Assembly (NCBI GenBank): GCA_024195265.1
Contig: JAJLRJ010000008.1
Span: 23,844,958-23,908,957 of the forward strand
Source: Dendrophyllia cribrosa
Lineage: Eukaryota; Cnidaria; Anthozoa; Scleractinia; Dendrophylliidae
DNA length: 64,000 bases
Direction: 5' to 3'
A model generated the notes under the pieces. The model had not been told where the DNA came from, searched no databases, and saw nothing but the letters and a program-made list of their open reading frames with translations. Below, piece by piece: positions 33,455 to 46,500 of this stretch. The translations under genes and the position numbers were made by a program. Position 1 is the first letter of the stretch; each line of letters begins with the position of its first letter.

Positions 33455-35826
33455 GTTTTACCCACAATTTCCCTGGGTTTCAAAGCCCCCGCCTCTTTAC
33501 ATAATTTAAGACAGTTTATGGGATATAGAGCACACAAATACTCAGCACTGATTGGCTGAGTGGGTGTGACCATTTTCTAATTACTGAAATTGCTCAGTTT
33601 GTCATATATTTTTGGCCCAATCTGGTCGTTTCTTTGGCTGATATTTCGTGATCACAAAGTCGCGGCCCTTCATCCGACAACCCGAAGTTTGAACGTAGAG
33701 GTTCGATTCTTCAATCACGCTCTTGCCTGTTTTAAAGATGAGGTGTTTTCCAACAATACTTTTCAAATGACACCTTTTAAAGTTGATGACCAGAATTTTT
33801 TATTAGCGTCACTGAACCACAAGTGTGATCGTTTTGGTGTAAAGAACAATAAAACAACACGTCACCTACTCACGTGAACATGAAGTTGTTAATATCGTTT
33901 TAGTTTTCTTATTCGGAAAGAAATAGAACGCAGCCCTGATATACCCTACATGAAAATTTTGCAAGAGCTTTTGTTCCAGGACTTGCATTTATTTCAATTT
34001 AGTGAAACTTACATTGAACAAGTTTCAAACTTTAGCTGTTGACAATGCCAACTTTTTTTTTCTAACAATCTTTCAGTCAAAATAATTTCTCAGTCATTTA
34101 CTGTGGGCTTTTTTCAACTGGGTTGTCTTGAATCTTCCTAGTTTCCTTTGAGGGTTCGAGATAGCGGGGGTCTACGATGTGATGTGATTTGAAAATTTTG
34201 CAAAGTGCTAGTGAAGACGGACACCTCTGGACACTTAAAGTTAGTCTCTACCACACTTCAATCACTCATTGTACTATAACTGTACTCTCTATAAGACGAA
34301 CATCCCTTTTTAAAACAGACATCTAAAGCTGATGCCTGCTTACTACTCCAGTCACTGTAACTGAACGCTCCATAAGACGAACAACTCTGACGGTATCATT
34401 TTTAAAGGGTTTTCCTTTTTTTCCCCTGAAGATTAAATTTCAACAAAAAGGTGTGAGCCCCCGTTCTTTACATATGAAAACCGTAATGTTCTTGTATTCC
34501 AAAAACAAATTTGCTTTGCTAAAGAAAATTACATAGTGATTAAATAATCAGTTCTTAGCATTTGAAGTGAATCTTGACCGAACTCATAGATACAATTTCA
34601 AATTAAGGTAAACCAGATCGTTTGGATTTTCATGCGAGCTTGAACAAAAATCCGAAAAAAAAAGATCGATCCATTCTTTCAGGAGCCAATAACTCCTGGT
34701 TTTGTTTATCGTCTTGAGCGGGAAATCGAATTTTTGTCGCAGAATCCGGACTTAGATTGGTTAAAAGGAACGCAACCAGAGAAACACAATAATGAAAAAT
34801 GTTGGAAATAACGTTTCTTTCGAAAAAAAACATATTGAATACACACTTATTTTTTTCACATGAAAAGTACGACATTTTACAAAGAACATTTACCTGCCAA
34901 GTGACTGTCATTTCCTTGTGAATCGAACTGTGTTTGCGGGTTGTTCAATAAAGGCAACAAGATATACACTACCCGTAAGAGCGTAAAGAGCCAGGGGCAA
35001 CAAGAGTGCTTTGCGCGCCGTATCGAGTGCAATATCCTCCAATTTTCACATGCCACCGAAATTCAAGAATTTCCCACAAGGTCAAAATCAAAATATCGTA
35101 AAAGCGTTTAAATTACTAACATTGTTTTGTAATATATTTTGTTTTTGGTCCCATCTGATCGTTTCTTTGTCTGTCATTTGGTGATCACCGAGATTTGCCA
35201 CAATGAACGGTACAGCAAATCAGTAGCAAATAGACCTCTGGTTGGCACGTCAATATCAATCCAGGATAGATGGCATAACGCAAAACAGTTTTTTCCAGGA
35301 CTTAGCTTACCTTTAATTACTTTTCGCTAAGTTGACAAACTTGCATTGGCCAACTCTAGTAATTGATAATGCTAACATGTTGTTAACAAATAAAGTAAAT
35401 TATGTTCTGTCATTTTTTTCTCGCATGGAAATAAAGTTAACAAATGAAGGTGAAAAATATGAAGCCAGCCCATACAAAGGACCAACGAGTGCGAGCCCTG
35501 GCTAAAATCACTGCCCTGAAGCAGAGTATTCCGAGAGTGAATTGTTTTGTCAGTGTCTTTAACTCCAGACTACATGAGTTCACATCTTTGACACTTCGTG
35601 AAACCAAATCTTTGCCATCCTTGTTGTAAACGTCTTCTAAACGTGTTCTTTTAAATGTAAATCCTTTTTCTGAGAGGGAGTTGCCAAAGTACAGCGTTAC
35701 TACAGTATTACTTTGTACACTTGTTAAAAAGTCTTTTTGCAAAATCGATTTGTATTTCCTTGAGTCGACGTAAACAAACAAATGAACCGTTCTGTCAGTT
35801 GTACTTTTCTTTGTTTTCTTTCTTCT

Positions 35827-38800
35827 TTAACTAAGTTCCTCATCATCGTCGTCGTCAACTTCTTCGTCTGGAGCGCACTAGCAAGATGGAAAGAAAATGA
35901 AATGTGCTACACTACAGTCAAACAAAGTTCTGAACTGACCAGAGCACTTTTCATTTGAGTGTCGAAAGTAATTTCGTGATTGCTTTGGTTTTGCATTGCT
36001 ACGCTTTGTGATTGGCTAAAAAAATCTCGCGCCATTTTCTCAACCAATTAAAATTAAAACCAATCGTGATTTGCTCGCACGCATTTTCCCGCGCTTGCCG
36101 GCGGCTACGTGTAATTGCTTCGAGTTCTGATTGGTTCATCGGATTGTCTGCGAGTTCTGTGATTGGTCAGAGTAATTACTTTGGTTTTGGTTTTACGACA
36201 CTCAATTGCAAACCACTCTAACCCGACAAATTTAACCAAAAAAACCCAGCATGATTGTGACGGTGGTTTGAAAACCCGATTTCAATTAGCATAGAGTTGG
36301 AGAGTGTTTCGTCGGGTATTCAAACACCTCGCCCGGCGAAGTTGGTAAAAAAAACCTTGGCTATATGCCTCGTTTTTTTTTCAACTACTTCTCGGTGTAT
36401 CCTGATGAAACACTCTTCCTTGTGTTTGATATATTACTTGTCGAATGGCAGTATGTGCAAGTTTACGCGCGTCTCTGTAATGGAGCACAACCACCACCAC
36501 CACCACCACCACAATCATCATCATCATCATCATTATCGTCATTGTCGTCATCGTCATCATCGCCTTGAGCCAAAGATGTTCGGTAGTGTATCATCATTAT
36601 TGTTTAAGGCGTTGCGGCTGCTTCTGTTTTTAGGGTTAGGAGTCGTTGTTGTCGTATTGTTCTTTCGAAGGGTATCAAACCAATGGTGTGAGACCTTTCA
36701 AGAGCTGCTACATCGCCCAAGATATTTCCATCCGACCTTCCCGTTCGGTCAAAATAAGAATTTTATTTTATACTTACCAGATATTCCACAAAGCAGACCT
36801 GGCCATCTTCGTTTACGATCATATATTGCAATGAAAGGAATCCTCTACTATCCATCCGAATGGAAATTTTGCTTGAAAGTTGTAGAGCCTTGGTAGATGG
36901 CTTAAGAAGACTTATTTTATACCTAGAACGAAAGTTGTTTTACAATGTACAGTTAAACTGCGACAACACAAACCTCTGTGAACTCGAAGATCTGCTTATA
37001 TTCGAAATAGTGGTCGCTTACGAGTACTTACGAGTGGATTTGATAACAATGACTTAACTGGTAAAATTGGGTATTTTCTAGCCTGTGTTGCAGGCACTGG
37101 TTCATTTAGAGGGCAAAATTTTGAGGACACGCATGAGAGGGGAACACGTGAAAGGGAGAGGTGGTGCCTCTCCCATCCGCGTGTTTTCTTCGCAGGTGCA
37201 TCCTCATAATTTTACCCAATAAATAAACCAGAGTCTGCTATGCTATAAGTTAGTTAATGAGTGCAAGAAAATGTTTCAAATATTCAGCAAAATAAAGTTG
37301 AAACTTTTCTTGTGATCACTCTTGAAAGCGACCGATATCAACCGTTCTCACTCCCACTTTTTTTCTTGCGACCAACTTTGTTTGTTTTTTCAGTTTGTGG
37401 TCACTTACGAGAATTTATTCTTGTAAGCAACCAGCTCTAGTAACCTAGTTACGACTAATTTGTTGAAATCCCAATTTTTGAACATACCTGTTTGTCTGTG
37501 TTTGTTGACACTCAAACGATTCCACCATGTCAGAATCTTTTGGAAAATCTGACTGTAATATCAAAATAGAACTTTTTTTTATTCAATAGTTTTTATTGCT
37601 CATTTCATGATCAATGGATATAAGAAAACAAGAATACAATACATAGTAGCAATATAAAATAAAATAATAACAATAATCACAAGAACATACACACACATAT
37701 ATAGCCATTATTCTACCTAGCTTGCTTATTGTTTATACCTTGTTGGAATTTTATGCCAAGTATTGAAGGAAATTGACAAAGTTATAAGTTTACCCAATCT
37801 GTATCGCTATTGGTTTGGTATCAGTATGGGTTTTTCTCTATTTAAGTCATGTTTATTTTGAACACTATTATTGGCCCTACATGTACTTTTCTCTCATTTC
37901 CTGAAATTAGTTTTTGTTGCATTCCACCATTTCATGCACAGTGGCAGATTTAGAAGAGGCACCTGGGTGACCAGGGCTACCCTTATTAAAAGACCTGAAT
38001 TATGCCAAAATTACAAAACCTTACATGAGTGCTGCCTGCATGGCCAAAGGTTGACAATCTAAAGTACGGGTTGTCTGGTGACATGAGGATCTGAAGTACT
38101 TCACTTGTCATATCCAGTTCACTGAAGGCTTCTTTCAAACATTCTGACTGCAATATACAAACAAACATTTTAGAGTTTACTGCTCTCCATCTGCAGTCCC
38201 AGAACATGTACAGTTCCATACTAACAGTGATTGTTATTTAAAGTGAAATTATCCTTTATACACTGTTGCTGACTTTTCGCATCTCTTTTGGAAACTTTGA
38301 GAAGTTTTGATTATTTTAGAACACGACAAAGTTTTTCTGCTTTTATGCGAAGCATGCGCATTTTGATTGATGCATTTTCACTAGGCTCGACTACCAGCCG
38401 CTGTTCGGGAAACAAGCCCTGAGAAAGTGGCAGAAATCGAGCCTACATTTTCACAAGCGCAGCATATAAAATTTATTTGAATTTTGAATTCGCGTGAAGA
38501 ATTTTATGCCGCACAAGCAGAAATAAAGCGGGATCACAGTTTTTTGTTGTGGGACTTTTTACGAAATTTGAGGACACTGTTTTCAGTCAGAAACATTGGA
38601 ACTTACAGTCCAAAAATACACTGTATAACACTGCAGGCCTTCAACCCATACCCTATTTGGTTTTAGAGTGGTTTTTGATTGAGTGTCAAAAGTACTTTAG
38701 CTTTTGCTTTGGTTTTGCATTGCTACACTTTGTGATTAGCTTGAAAATCTCCCACCACTTTCTCAACCAATCAAAAGTAAAAGCAAAACTGATCGCGACT

Positions 38801-41800
38801 TGCTTGCAAAAGTTTTTCCAGCAGCTACATGTATTTGCTTTGCGTTTTGATTGGTTCATTGGATTGTCTGCATCTGTTGTGATTGACCAGAGTAATTATG
38901 ATGTGGTTCAATTTTCTCTTTGGTTTGAAAATTTACCAACCAGTATAATTGTTCTTTTTCTTTTTGTTACCATAATTGAAGGCTTCCTGGCAAGCAACGT
39001 CATTCCCAGGGTCTCTCTTCTTCCCGCCCCCGGCAAGAAGGTCCTCAGTAGCTTTTTGGAAAATTTTCACTGAAATCTTGGATTTTTGGCCTCAAAAGGG
39101 ACTCACTTGCCAAAATTATGACTGGATCATAAATATATCTGAAAGGACTTCAACCAGGTCAATAAACCTTCTATCTTCGAACAGAATAAAATTTTATCTT
39201 GAAAAGATACATAGGGTGTCCTAAGGCCCAAAACATTTTCTCAAAGATGTGGATTTTCTTTCCCATTTTGGATCTGTTTTAAGTACCTTAACAATAATAA
39301 ATCACTAATTTGACAAAACTGTGCTTCTAAAGACCTAAAACATACAATTTTAGTGAAAGTTGCCAAAAAATATTTAGGACATTCTTGTCAGAAGGCCTTC
39401 AATTTTTACAGCTGTACCATAATCTGAGACAAGGGAAAACAAAAATCACTGAAACTGGTTTGAAAATTTACAAATGAAATAAAAATTTGAATCACAACAA
39501 TAATACTTTAAGTTTACATCAGGGAGTGGCTGTATAGGTAGTATTGGGAGATCTGATTTTCTTACAACCTTTTTTCCACATATATTTTATACCAAAGTGT
39601 TTTTACCCTTCTTGCCATCAAGAAGATGCTGACTGGCAGTCAAAAGGCGGTCAGATAATTCCTTAGCATGATCAACCTACATTTACATGCTTAAACATTG
39701 TAGCAAAAAAAAAAAAGAAATGATTTCAACAGCAACAAGTACAGTTGAGTGCCAAAAACTTGAACCCTCAGCCTGGGAAACACAAAATTGTTAACAAACG
39801 TTTTGTTACGTTAGATCAGTAGTGAAGCAAGGGAAACTGTTTTCTGTTTGAGTTAGCAAGAACTTTGATCCTGAGGTTCAACTTATCGGGATTTTACTAT
39901 ATGTCTGATCTTACTTTCATGATAATCTTGTTAAGAACCTCAGCACTGCTAAAGTCAAAATCCAAAGTCTCATCAGGCTCTTGAGTTTGAATGCTACAGT
40001 CTGTCAATACACCTCCCTCCTCCAACCTACAATAATGCACAATCAATCTTTGCATTACCAAGATTGTGCAATGTCCAGTAAAAACAAAACAAAGCAAGGA
40101 AATTGATACTTATTCAGGGATGTCATTACCAACTGGCTACTGGCTATTATGGACCACAACTGCAGCAAAGATGACTGGCAACTTAGTACAATGTGGCTTT
40201 GTACTTAAAATTTATGTGTAACTATAACATAATGTATTAGACTGTGTTTTTTTTTCCTGTTTTTTTTTTCTGCTTGTAATTTTCTTAGTTTTCTTTATGT
40301 ATAAGATGTGTTTTTGCTTTGCTTGCCCTGCCTAGATTAGCTTCATAGCTATTTGCAGGACAACCAATAATTTTTCTACTTTAACTACTGTCAATAAATT
40401 GTTGTTGTTTGAAAATGACCAAAGGACAACTGCTATGGGATAAGATTAACTATCTTGAGTTGCCTTTCTTTTCATTATTTCATTTTTGACAATGTAAAAT
40501 AAAACACTATTGGATTTGGTTTTTGTAATAACCAGAATGAATCTAGTGATTACAGAAACCTTATTCAATAAGTGTTTAAAATCACCAAAAATAGATTTTT
40601 CATCCACCCTTGCAGGGCTGACAGCATATATTTTCAAGTATCTAGGAAACTGCAAAATATTAAGTACCAGGATAAAACAGCTTTGTTAGTAACAAACAGC
40701 CTTGCCTTTGAAGCTAAACATATGTGGGGAGTCATAGAAATGAAGTTGGTGTTTTACATGTAATTAATAAATTATTTTACATATTTTAAATATTTACATT
40801 AGAATGAGAGGAGAACCATATCCAGCATAACACATTTTCAGAGCAGTACAAGTTCCAGCATCTTTAGAGGAACCAAAAATATTAAGGCATTCCTGGAAAA
40901 TAGCAAAGAGAAAAAGTATTAAAAGTTTTCTTTACCCCTGGAATTCAAATTGAATGAATGTCAAACTCAGCTGATCAACGCACACATTATCCCACCGAGG
41001 GGTACATGTACATAACAAAGTTTTATACAGGGAGGCTCAGCCCCGAGGTCCAAACCCTTACTCTTTTATATTGTTAATCTGCACTGATCAATTTCATTCA
41101 TTGCAGTCACTAATAGGCATTTGTTTTAGTCGCAAATAATTTGATAGCAGGACTTGTCTTTTGTTCAGGAAAACTTCGGAAAACAATGCTACATAAAGCA
41201 AAATTACGGCAATGAATAACAAAAGAAAAAGGGGGCTTTATAAATGCACTTTCAAACGCGCTTTTTGCAACACATAAGCAAAAAACGTGCATGTGTTTTT
41301 GGTCGTTTATTTCTGAGCTTATTAACCTAAGTTAATAAAACTTGACCTACTGTAGGTTGAAAAAATGACCTGAATTTCATTTTGACCTGTAACTACCTCC
41401 AGCTTGAAAAAGGTACCCTTTAGAGTGGAGCCTCCCCATATTTAACAATTAGATTATGAGCTTGAGATTCGCCCTCATCAACTATCACACTATAGAAATC
41501 AATCTACTAGACATTCAAAACTTAACAACAAAATGATACTCTTTACAGACACTTCAAAAACGCAAAGAAATGGCTGCCATTAGGCTACTTATTCTACTCA
41601 GAATAGATAGTGAGTAGCATAGCCAATAAGATAACAGCATTTGTGATAGAACGTAACGCTAGTAGATTTATACTAAAGTCCATTATAAAGTTCTCCCCAC
41701 TTTGTCACACCTTGTCCCTAGTTGCTTGCTTGTTAAGGAAAACTCATTTCTAAGTTCCCCACTGATTTTCCACTTCTCTTTTAACTCCCAGAGTCAATTA

Positions 41801-43219
41801 TGGAGACATGTAGTGTAGTTCTAACTTTTAATTCTGTGGACAAAATCCTATGGTGTAACCATTCATATGAAACCTCTTCAGCAGTACTTTTGCATGGTAC
41901 CATTTGTGTTTCAATATTTTACAAAATGAAATTTGGAATTTTTCTTAAATTTTGATGTTTGGCACTCTTGGGAGTGAAAGGGTTAAAAGAAGAAAGGATC
42001 CCCTGGAGGAGGAAGATCACACCCAATGATATTTTTAAACTCTTCTTTTCATTGTTAGGATATTGAATAGTAAAATAAATTACCAAAAGAACATTCAGGT
42101 TTATCCTGAAGGTAGCACTCTCCTCTTTGAAAATGAACTCCTGGAAGATTCCACTTTGCACAAATGCATTGGCCTGCACACACTTAGCATCTTCAACTGT
42201 GACCTTGAGTCCGTTGCTACTTACAAAACATGTAGCTGACTGAAGGTAAAAATAATAGCGAAAAACATGAAAAAAAATTCTTGTTACAAATACAATTTCC
42301 TACCATGTTAAACACTAACTGCATGTATCTGTCACTCTCTCATGGGAGTTTACATGCCTTGTGGTTAAGCCATTGACTTTGTCTCCTGTTCCTTCTATGT
42401 CCCAGGGGGGGGGGGGGGGGGGGGGACTCCTATATAAACTGACAGGGGTGCTCGTCGGAAATTTTCGAAAGACACCCTAAAAGGTACCAGAATCTTGTTT
42501 GATGGGCAAGGCTCAACTGGATTTTTACTCCTAAGAGGTACCAATTCTAAAAGTTCCTGTCGTATTAATTTTGTTTAGCTTGAGCAATGTCCTAAAAGGT
42601 ACTGCAATAATTCAAACAGTAGCCATTTTAGATTTTAGCACCCTAAGTGGTACCAATCTACAAATTTTGACTCCTAAGAGGTAGGAAGAGCACCCAGATC
42701 ATTTTATATGGGAGTGCTCCCTGCCCCAGACTTCTATGAACTCCATTGAAAAGGGAGGGAGGGGAGAGGGGGGGGGGGGGGGGGGGGGAGAATGTTAGAG
42801 ACTAAAAATAAGGTGGGAGGGGGGGGGGGGGGGGGGTTGTGCTCCCTAGATCCGCCACTGGGTTAAAGAACCCACATCACTGTTTGCAAAGAGATCCCGG
42901 GTATAAGGCATGTTCTCTCTACATGTATGCCGAATTAGACTTACGTTTTTGGTCATCAGTGATAATTGAAGTTGGAATTTCCCAGCTGTAGCACAGGGAA
43001 CAATCTAACAGTTAGCATAATTTACCTGAATGTTTCGCTAAGATCAAGAATAGGCATAGATTATTTCCATTTTCTTAATAAAAGAACGGATTAAACGTTA
43101 ATCTGTACCTCTTTGAAATGAACAGCTTTCAGAATGTTGTGAAGATTGCGAGCGTTGTCCAGTTTGGCCACGAGAATGTAACGATTGTCATCACCGCTTT
43201 GCTGGGTGAGCCTAGACAT
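35827..43219 (-). CDS. RAD1: Checkpoint clamp protein RAD1, eight exons
   Basis: Minus-strand exons are 43219-43109, 42239-42084, 40892-40798, 40026-39915, 38147-38025, 37552-37488, 36922-36778 and 35877-35827. All junctions are GT-AG and in frame, giving 285 residues (human RAD1 has about 282). The start MSRLTQQSGDDNRYILVAKL and blocks such as QANAFVQSGIFQEF, QEPDETLDFDF, FSELDMTSEVLQ and GFLSLQYMIVNEDGQVCF match RAD1 throughout. RAD1 is one subunit of the nuclear RAD9-RAD1-HUS1 ring, loaded at damaged or stalled DNA to activate ATR signalling. The tail is unusually acidic (EEVDDDDDEE). The start was chosen by similarity and by position facing CABIN1, 330 bp away. Introns carry several repeats. 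The gene appears intact. Confidence 0.96.
35941..36219 (+). repeat. Inverted-terminus repeat family, copy 2
   Basis: The ends AGAGCACTTTTCATTTGAGT and TTTACGACACTCAATTGCAA plus CCACTCT are imperfect inverted repeats. The interior matches 8585-8800 (reverse) and 38664-38925 (same strand), with repeated TGATTGGT motifs. It lies in the last RAD1 intron. Confidence 0.75.
36489..36562. repeat. CCA/ATC trinucleotide microsatellite
   Basis: A run of CCA repeats passes into ATC repeats and imperfect GTC/ATC units within the last RAD1 intron. The ORFs across it (His- or Ser-rich) are artefacts. Confidence 0.9.
37080..37240. mobile_element. MITE in RAD1 intron
   Basis: Inverted ends: CTGGTTCATTTAGAGGGCAA with AATTTTGAGGA at the left, and CCTCATAATTTTACCC with AAATAAACCAG at the right. 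It lies between RAD1 exons 6 and 7. Confidence 0.65.
38664..38925 (+). repeat. Inverted-terminus repeat family, copy 3
   Basis: It begins AGAGTGGTTTTTGATTGAGT and matches 35941-36219, including CTTTCTCAACCAATCAAAAG and GATTGGTTCATTGGATTGTC. It lies between RAD1 exons 4 and 5. Confidence 0.75.
42392..42738. mobile_element. MITE with 8-bp target duplication, copy B
   Basis: CTTCTATG at 42392-42399 and 42731-42738 flanks an element whose termini are TCCCAGGGG and CCCCAGA. A G run of nearly 20 follows the left end. The body matches 30395-30872 and has an uninterrupted TACCAATTC where copy A carries a nested insertion. It lies in RAD1 intron 1. Confidence 0.85.
42755..42860. repeat. G-rich tract and transposon end
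   Basis: Three long G runs (the longest about 20) end at GATCCGCCACTGG, the reverse of the CAGTGGCGGATC-type terminus also seen at 29234. G-quadruplex formation is likely, and lengths in the assembly may be unreliable. Confidence 0.6.
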
Positions 43220-43549
43220 TTCATTTAACAAATATCTACCGCGATATAAAAGAAGAACATAAAATCGGGCTCTCAGGCGTTTCTGAAACGAAATCTTTGA
43301 AAATCCCGCGAAGATCCGCCATCTTGACTTAAAGAATGCGAGGAAGCTGGGACTAGCTTGGTAGCCATGCCTCCAATCCGCCTTAGCAGTCTGGCCTTTC
43401 TCTGGACGAAGGCAACATGGCGGGATGTTTTGAGTGCATTTGGGTCAAACTACTTTGGGGCTGAAACTGATCCTCTGTTTTGCTTGTATGGATTTTTGGA
43501 GATATTGTTATCACTAAATCCGTGATAAAACACTGCAAAGGAACTGACC
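43220..43549. promoter_or_regulatory. RAD1-CABIN1 bidirectional promoter region
   Basis: Only 330 bp separate the two divergent start codons, so a shared promoter is likely. CCGCCATCTTG at 43317-43327 and CAACATGGCGGGA near 43412-43425 are YY1-like sites in opposite orientation. ATCCCGCGAAG near 43303 resembles an E2F site. No convincing TATA box suits a housekeeping promoter. The 5' ends of the transcripts are not known. Confidence 0.75.
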
Positions 43550-46500
43550 ATGGTATGCCAGAGTTGTTGTATTTTTAATTAATGGTTAATTGTATAAAAC
43601 TTTGACGTGCAGTATTGTTGTTGACAAGACCTAAGTTAGCTGTTTTGAGCAGCAGTTTGTAACTGTTTTGTTTGGACACACTTTTAAGATTCGTCTTTGT
43701 GCGTTAAATGATGATTCAAGTGAGGAGAGTGAGCCTGAGCCCACTCAGGAGAGTGTCAAACAAGCCAAGGTAGGATCATAAGATACATTATGTGCATTTA
43801 ATCAAATCAATCTCCACAACATGATAAGCAGGGGTTCCAGCATATTTTTATGTAGATGGCTATTTGAGGATTTCCTTTAATGACATTGAAGTGAAAATTA
43901 AGAAAAAGTGGGCAGCCATTTAACTTGCAAGATCATAAAAACTCTAGCCCCAGAAGGCCTCAAGAAGCAGGGTTGGGGGAGGGGGGGGGGGGGGGGGGGG
44001 GGGAAGGGGAGGAGGGGTTGGGTATAAGGGAGAGAGGCTTAGCTTAAGGACATTCGCGCTAATTGTTTATGCAAATCCTTACTGCGCACGCAATTCATGT
44101 CGCAACGCCATGCTACATCATGCACGAGCGCGCGCGCAAGAGAAGAAATCTAAGCACATAAAGGGCTGGTAGCCATTGCATTAACTTTGCTTTGATTTAA
44201 CTCGCTTGGATGGTCGGTGACCCCCAATTTTTTTTTCATAGATAATTTTCTTTGCCAATTCTCGACAGATTGTGAAAAAATGAACAAAAAATCAATGTAG
44301 GAAGTTTAAATTTTTTCCATTTTTCTACCCGCGCGCCATCGAATCCTGTCAACTTGCGGCTGTCAGAGTTTGCAAATGCTGTCGTTTAAAGATGAAATTT
44401 ACTTCAATTAACGTCACCATTTGAATGAATTTCCTAAACAGACCTACTCGCATAAAATTAGGGAAAGAAAGTTGCATTTTAGAGATTCATTTGCAATATT
44501 TTTAGACTAACAGACATTGGGGTCACATCCCATAAGAAAGACCAATTTTTCAAAATTAGGGTCGCCTTTCCGATAGCTTATCTCAGAAACGAAGTCGGTG
44601 ACCCCCTCATTTTTTTGCATTTCTGACACGAGTAACTAATAACCTAGCTGTAGCAAAAGTTTTACAAAAAAATCAATGTTAGAAGATTTTTGCGCGAACG
44701 TCCTTAATAAAGTCTTTTACATCATCTAGCGACACAGTGTGGCTGAGTGGTTGAGGTGCTGGACTTGAAATCCGGAGGTCCCGAATTTAAGTTCCGCTGA
44801 CCACTTGTTGGGGTTGTTTCACAGTAGAATAAAGTTTAACTCCTTGGCCAGGTTTGTAAATAGCAAGTGGTCTGCCTCCTGCCAGTTGAATTTGAAGTAT
44901 TTGTTTCTCATCTTTGAATGCTCTGATGTTTTAAAGAGGGAAACATTCATCTTCTGGTTTCCATCCATTAATGTTCTTGTTGGATCCAACATACATGTAG
45001 GCTATTTATAGGCAAGTCCTACACATGACAGAGTGCAAAAATACATCTGATGAATGATTTATTTACCGTGCAGGAATCTGAGGCTTTGGAGATTTACAAC
45101 AGAGGTCTTGCCATGCAACAGAAGGGGGATTATGTAGCAGCAGAAGAAGCTTATAATCAGTTGTTGAATTCTGCTTTAGTCAAAGAGGTAATATGGCTTA
45201 ATTAATGTTTCTTTTTACATTTTCTTTTTACATTTAACCCTGTCAATGACAGTATAAAACAGCTCTTTGTCCAAGTATGAATGTATTAGTTTTCAAATAA
45301 TTTTTATACAATGACTTTTGAAGAACCTCAAAATGGTAACATTTGATACAAACTTATGTGGAATAATTCAGTGTTAAAACTATGATTGTACTATGACCTT
45401 GAAATTGTGGTTATAAACTAATATAACTCTGCTTAAAAAGGTAAGGTGAAGTCACACACAAACCACAAGAAGCCTACACCCTACACTCGCCACAGGATGC
45501 CCACACACAGGCTAGAGATAATGCAAACACAATGTAAAGTTTCCTGTCTAAAAAAAACAACAACATGATGGTAGAGACCAGGGCTTGAATCACCGACCAC
45601 CACCACCTCGCCTCCACTTGCTGGTTAACGTGGCTCCCAACAGTTTCCAGCACTTTCCAAGACTTAGATTTTGATGGGTCATTAAAACCACTCTTTATCA
45701 GTTGATGCTACAATCATGATATCAAACAAATGCCCAATGAATGGTGAACATGTTGTTATCATTTTTGTGACACAATATGTTACCATAGCAACAGTATAAT
45801 GTGCTGAAAACACCCTTGATTTTAGCTTTAAGTGTTAATAACTCAAAAATGACTCGGTGATTGTAGCATCAACTGATAAAGAGTGGTTATAATGACCCAT
45901 CAAAATCTAAGTCTTGGAAAGTGCTGGAAACTGTTGGGAGCCACCTTAATGTGTTACTTTCATAATTATAGTATGTTGACGATGTTAGTGATGGTGATAT
46001 TGGTAATGATGATGACGTTGGTTGACTTATCACTTAATAGGCTCCCCCTCCAGATGAAGATGGAGGCTTGGTTGAAGCTGGTCAGGTATTGAAATATTCT
46101 GCTTATAAAAACCTGGCTTCACTGGCAGAGAAAAGAGATCAGTGGGAGAAATCAATCGATGCCTATCTTCAGGTGAACATCCTTTTCAATAATCTTTGGG
46201 TGGACATTTAATTTTATGGTATATCATTGCATGGTAAGGAAGTGTGAAGCCCTAGCCAAACAATACAGGACTGTCAATAAGGACAGGGGATTTTCCCTGG
46301 CTATAATATGAGTTTAAGTCTCGGCTACATGTTCTTTAAAAGCAAAACAAAGCATTGATACCACCAAAAAACCATTTTGTTTTGTGTTGTGTTGGTGGCA
46401 AGATGGACTCATACCCTGGGGGGTACTCTGCAAATTTTTGGGTGGGGGTGTGCCGCTGGGACTCTGAGACCCTTAACCTATACTAGACCATTTTAGCCGC

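Larger units (their letters stand above)
32315..33582. mobile_element. Insertion in first unit of the duplication
   Basis: This sequence is absent from the sister unit. The ends TTAGAAAATGGTCACA (near 32463) and TGTGACCATTTTCTAA (near 33566) are inverted. At the left boundary a fold-back of about 145 bp (32318-32461) has arms starting GGTTAGACAATGAACGC. Further small elements at 33030-33167 and 33184-33454 are nested within. No transposase is seen. Confidence 0.65.
31540..35390. repeat. Diverged tandem duplication
   Basis: About 31540-32310 plus 33583-34060 resemble 34061-35390 in order and orientation. Shared landmarks include AGATAGCGGGGG...TCTAC, a CCTGCCAA(C/G)TGACTGTCAT segment, CAAAATCAAAATATCG and TCGTTTCTTTG. 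Unit one is interrupted by 32315-33582. On the minus strand each unit has ATGACAGTC followed by TTGGCAG and GTAAAT (32059 and 34911), which could be a short first coding exon with donor, but no confirmed downstream exon was found. Confidence 0.75.

Noticed and set aside
36297..36896. 199-residue plus-strand ORF with a histidine run
   Set aside because: It is antisense to RAD1 exon 7 and runs through a CCA/ATC microsatellite.
41775..41986. Possible further TTAA-flanked element in RAD1 intron 2
   Set aside because: The right end (GGGAGTGAAAGGG then TTAA) looks like the family, but the left end lacks the CCC terminus next to TTAA.
44737..44805. Functional tRNA-Ser gene
   Set aside because: The B-box and acceptor stem have decayed and a SINE-like body follows.
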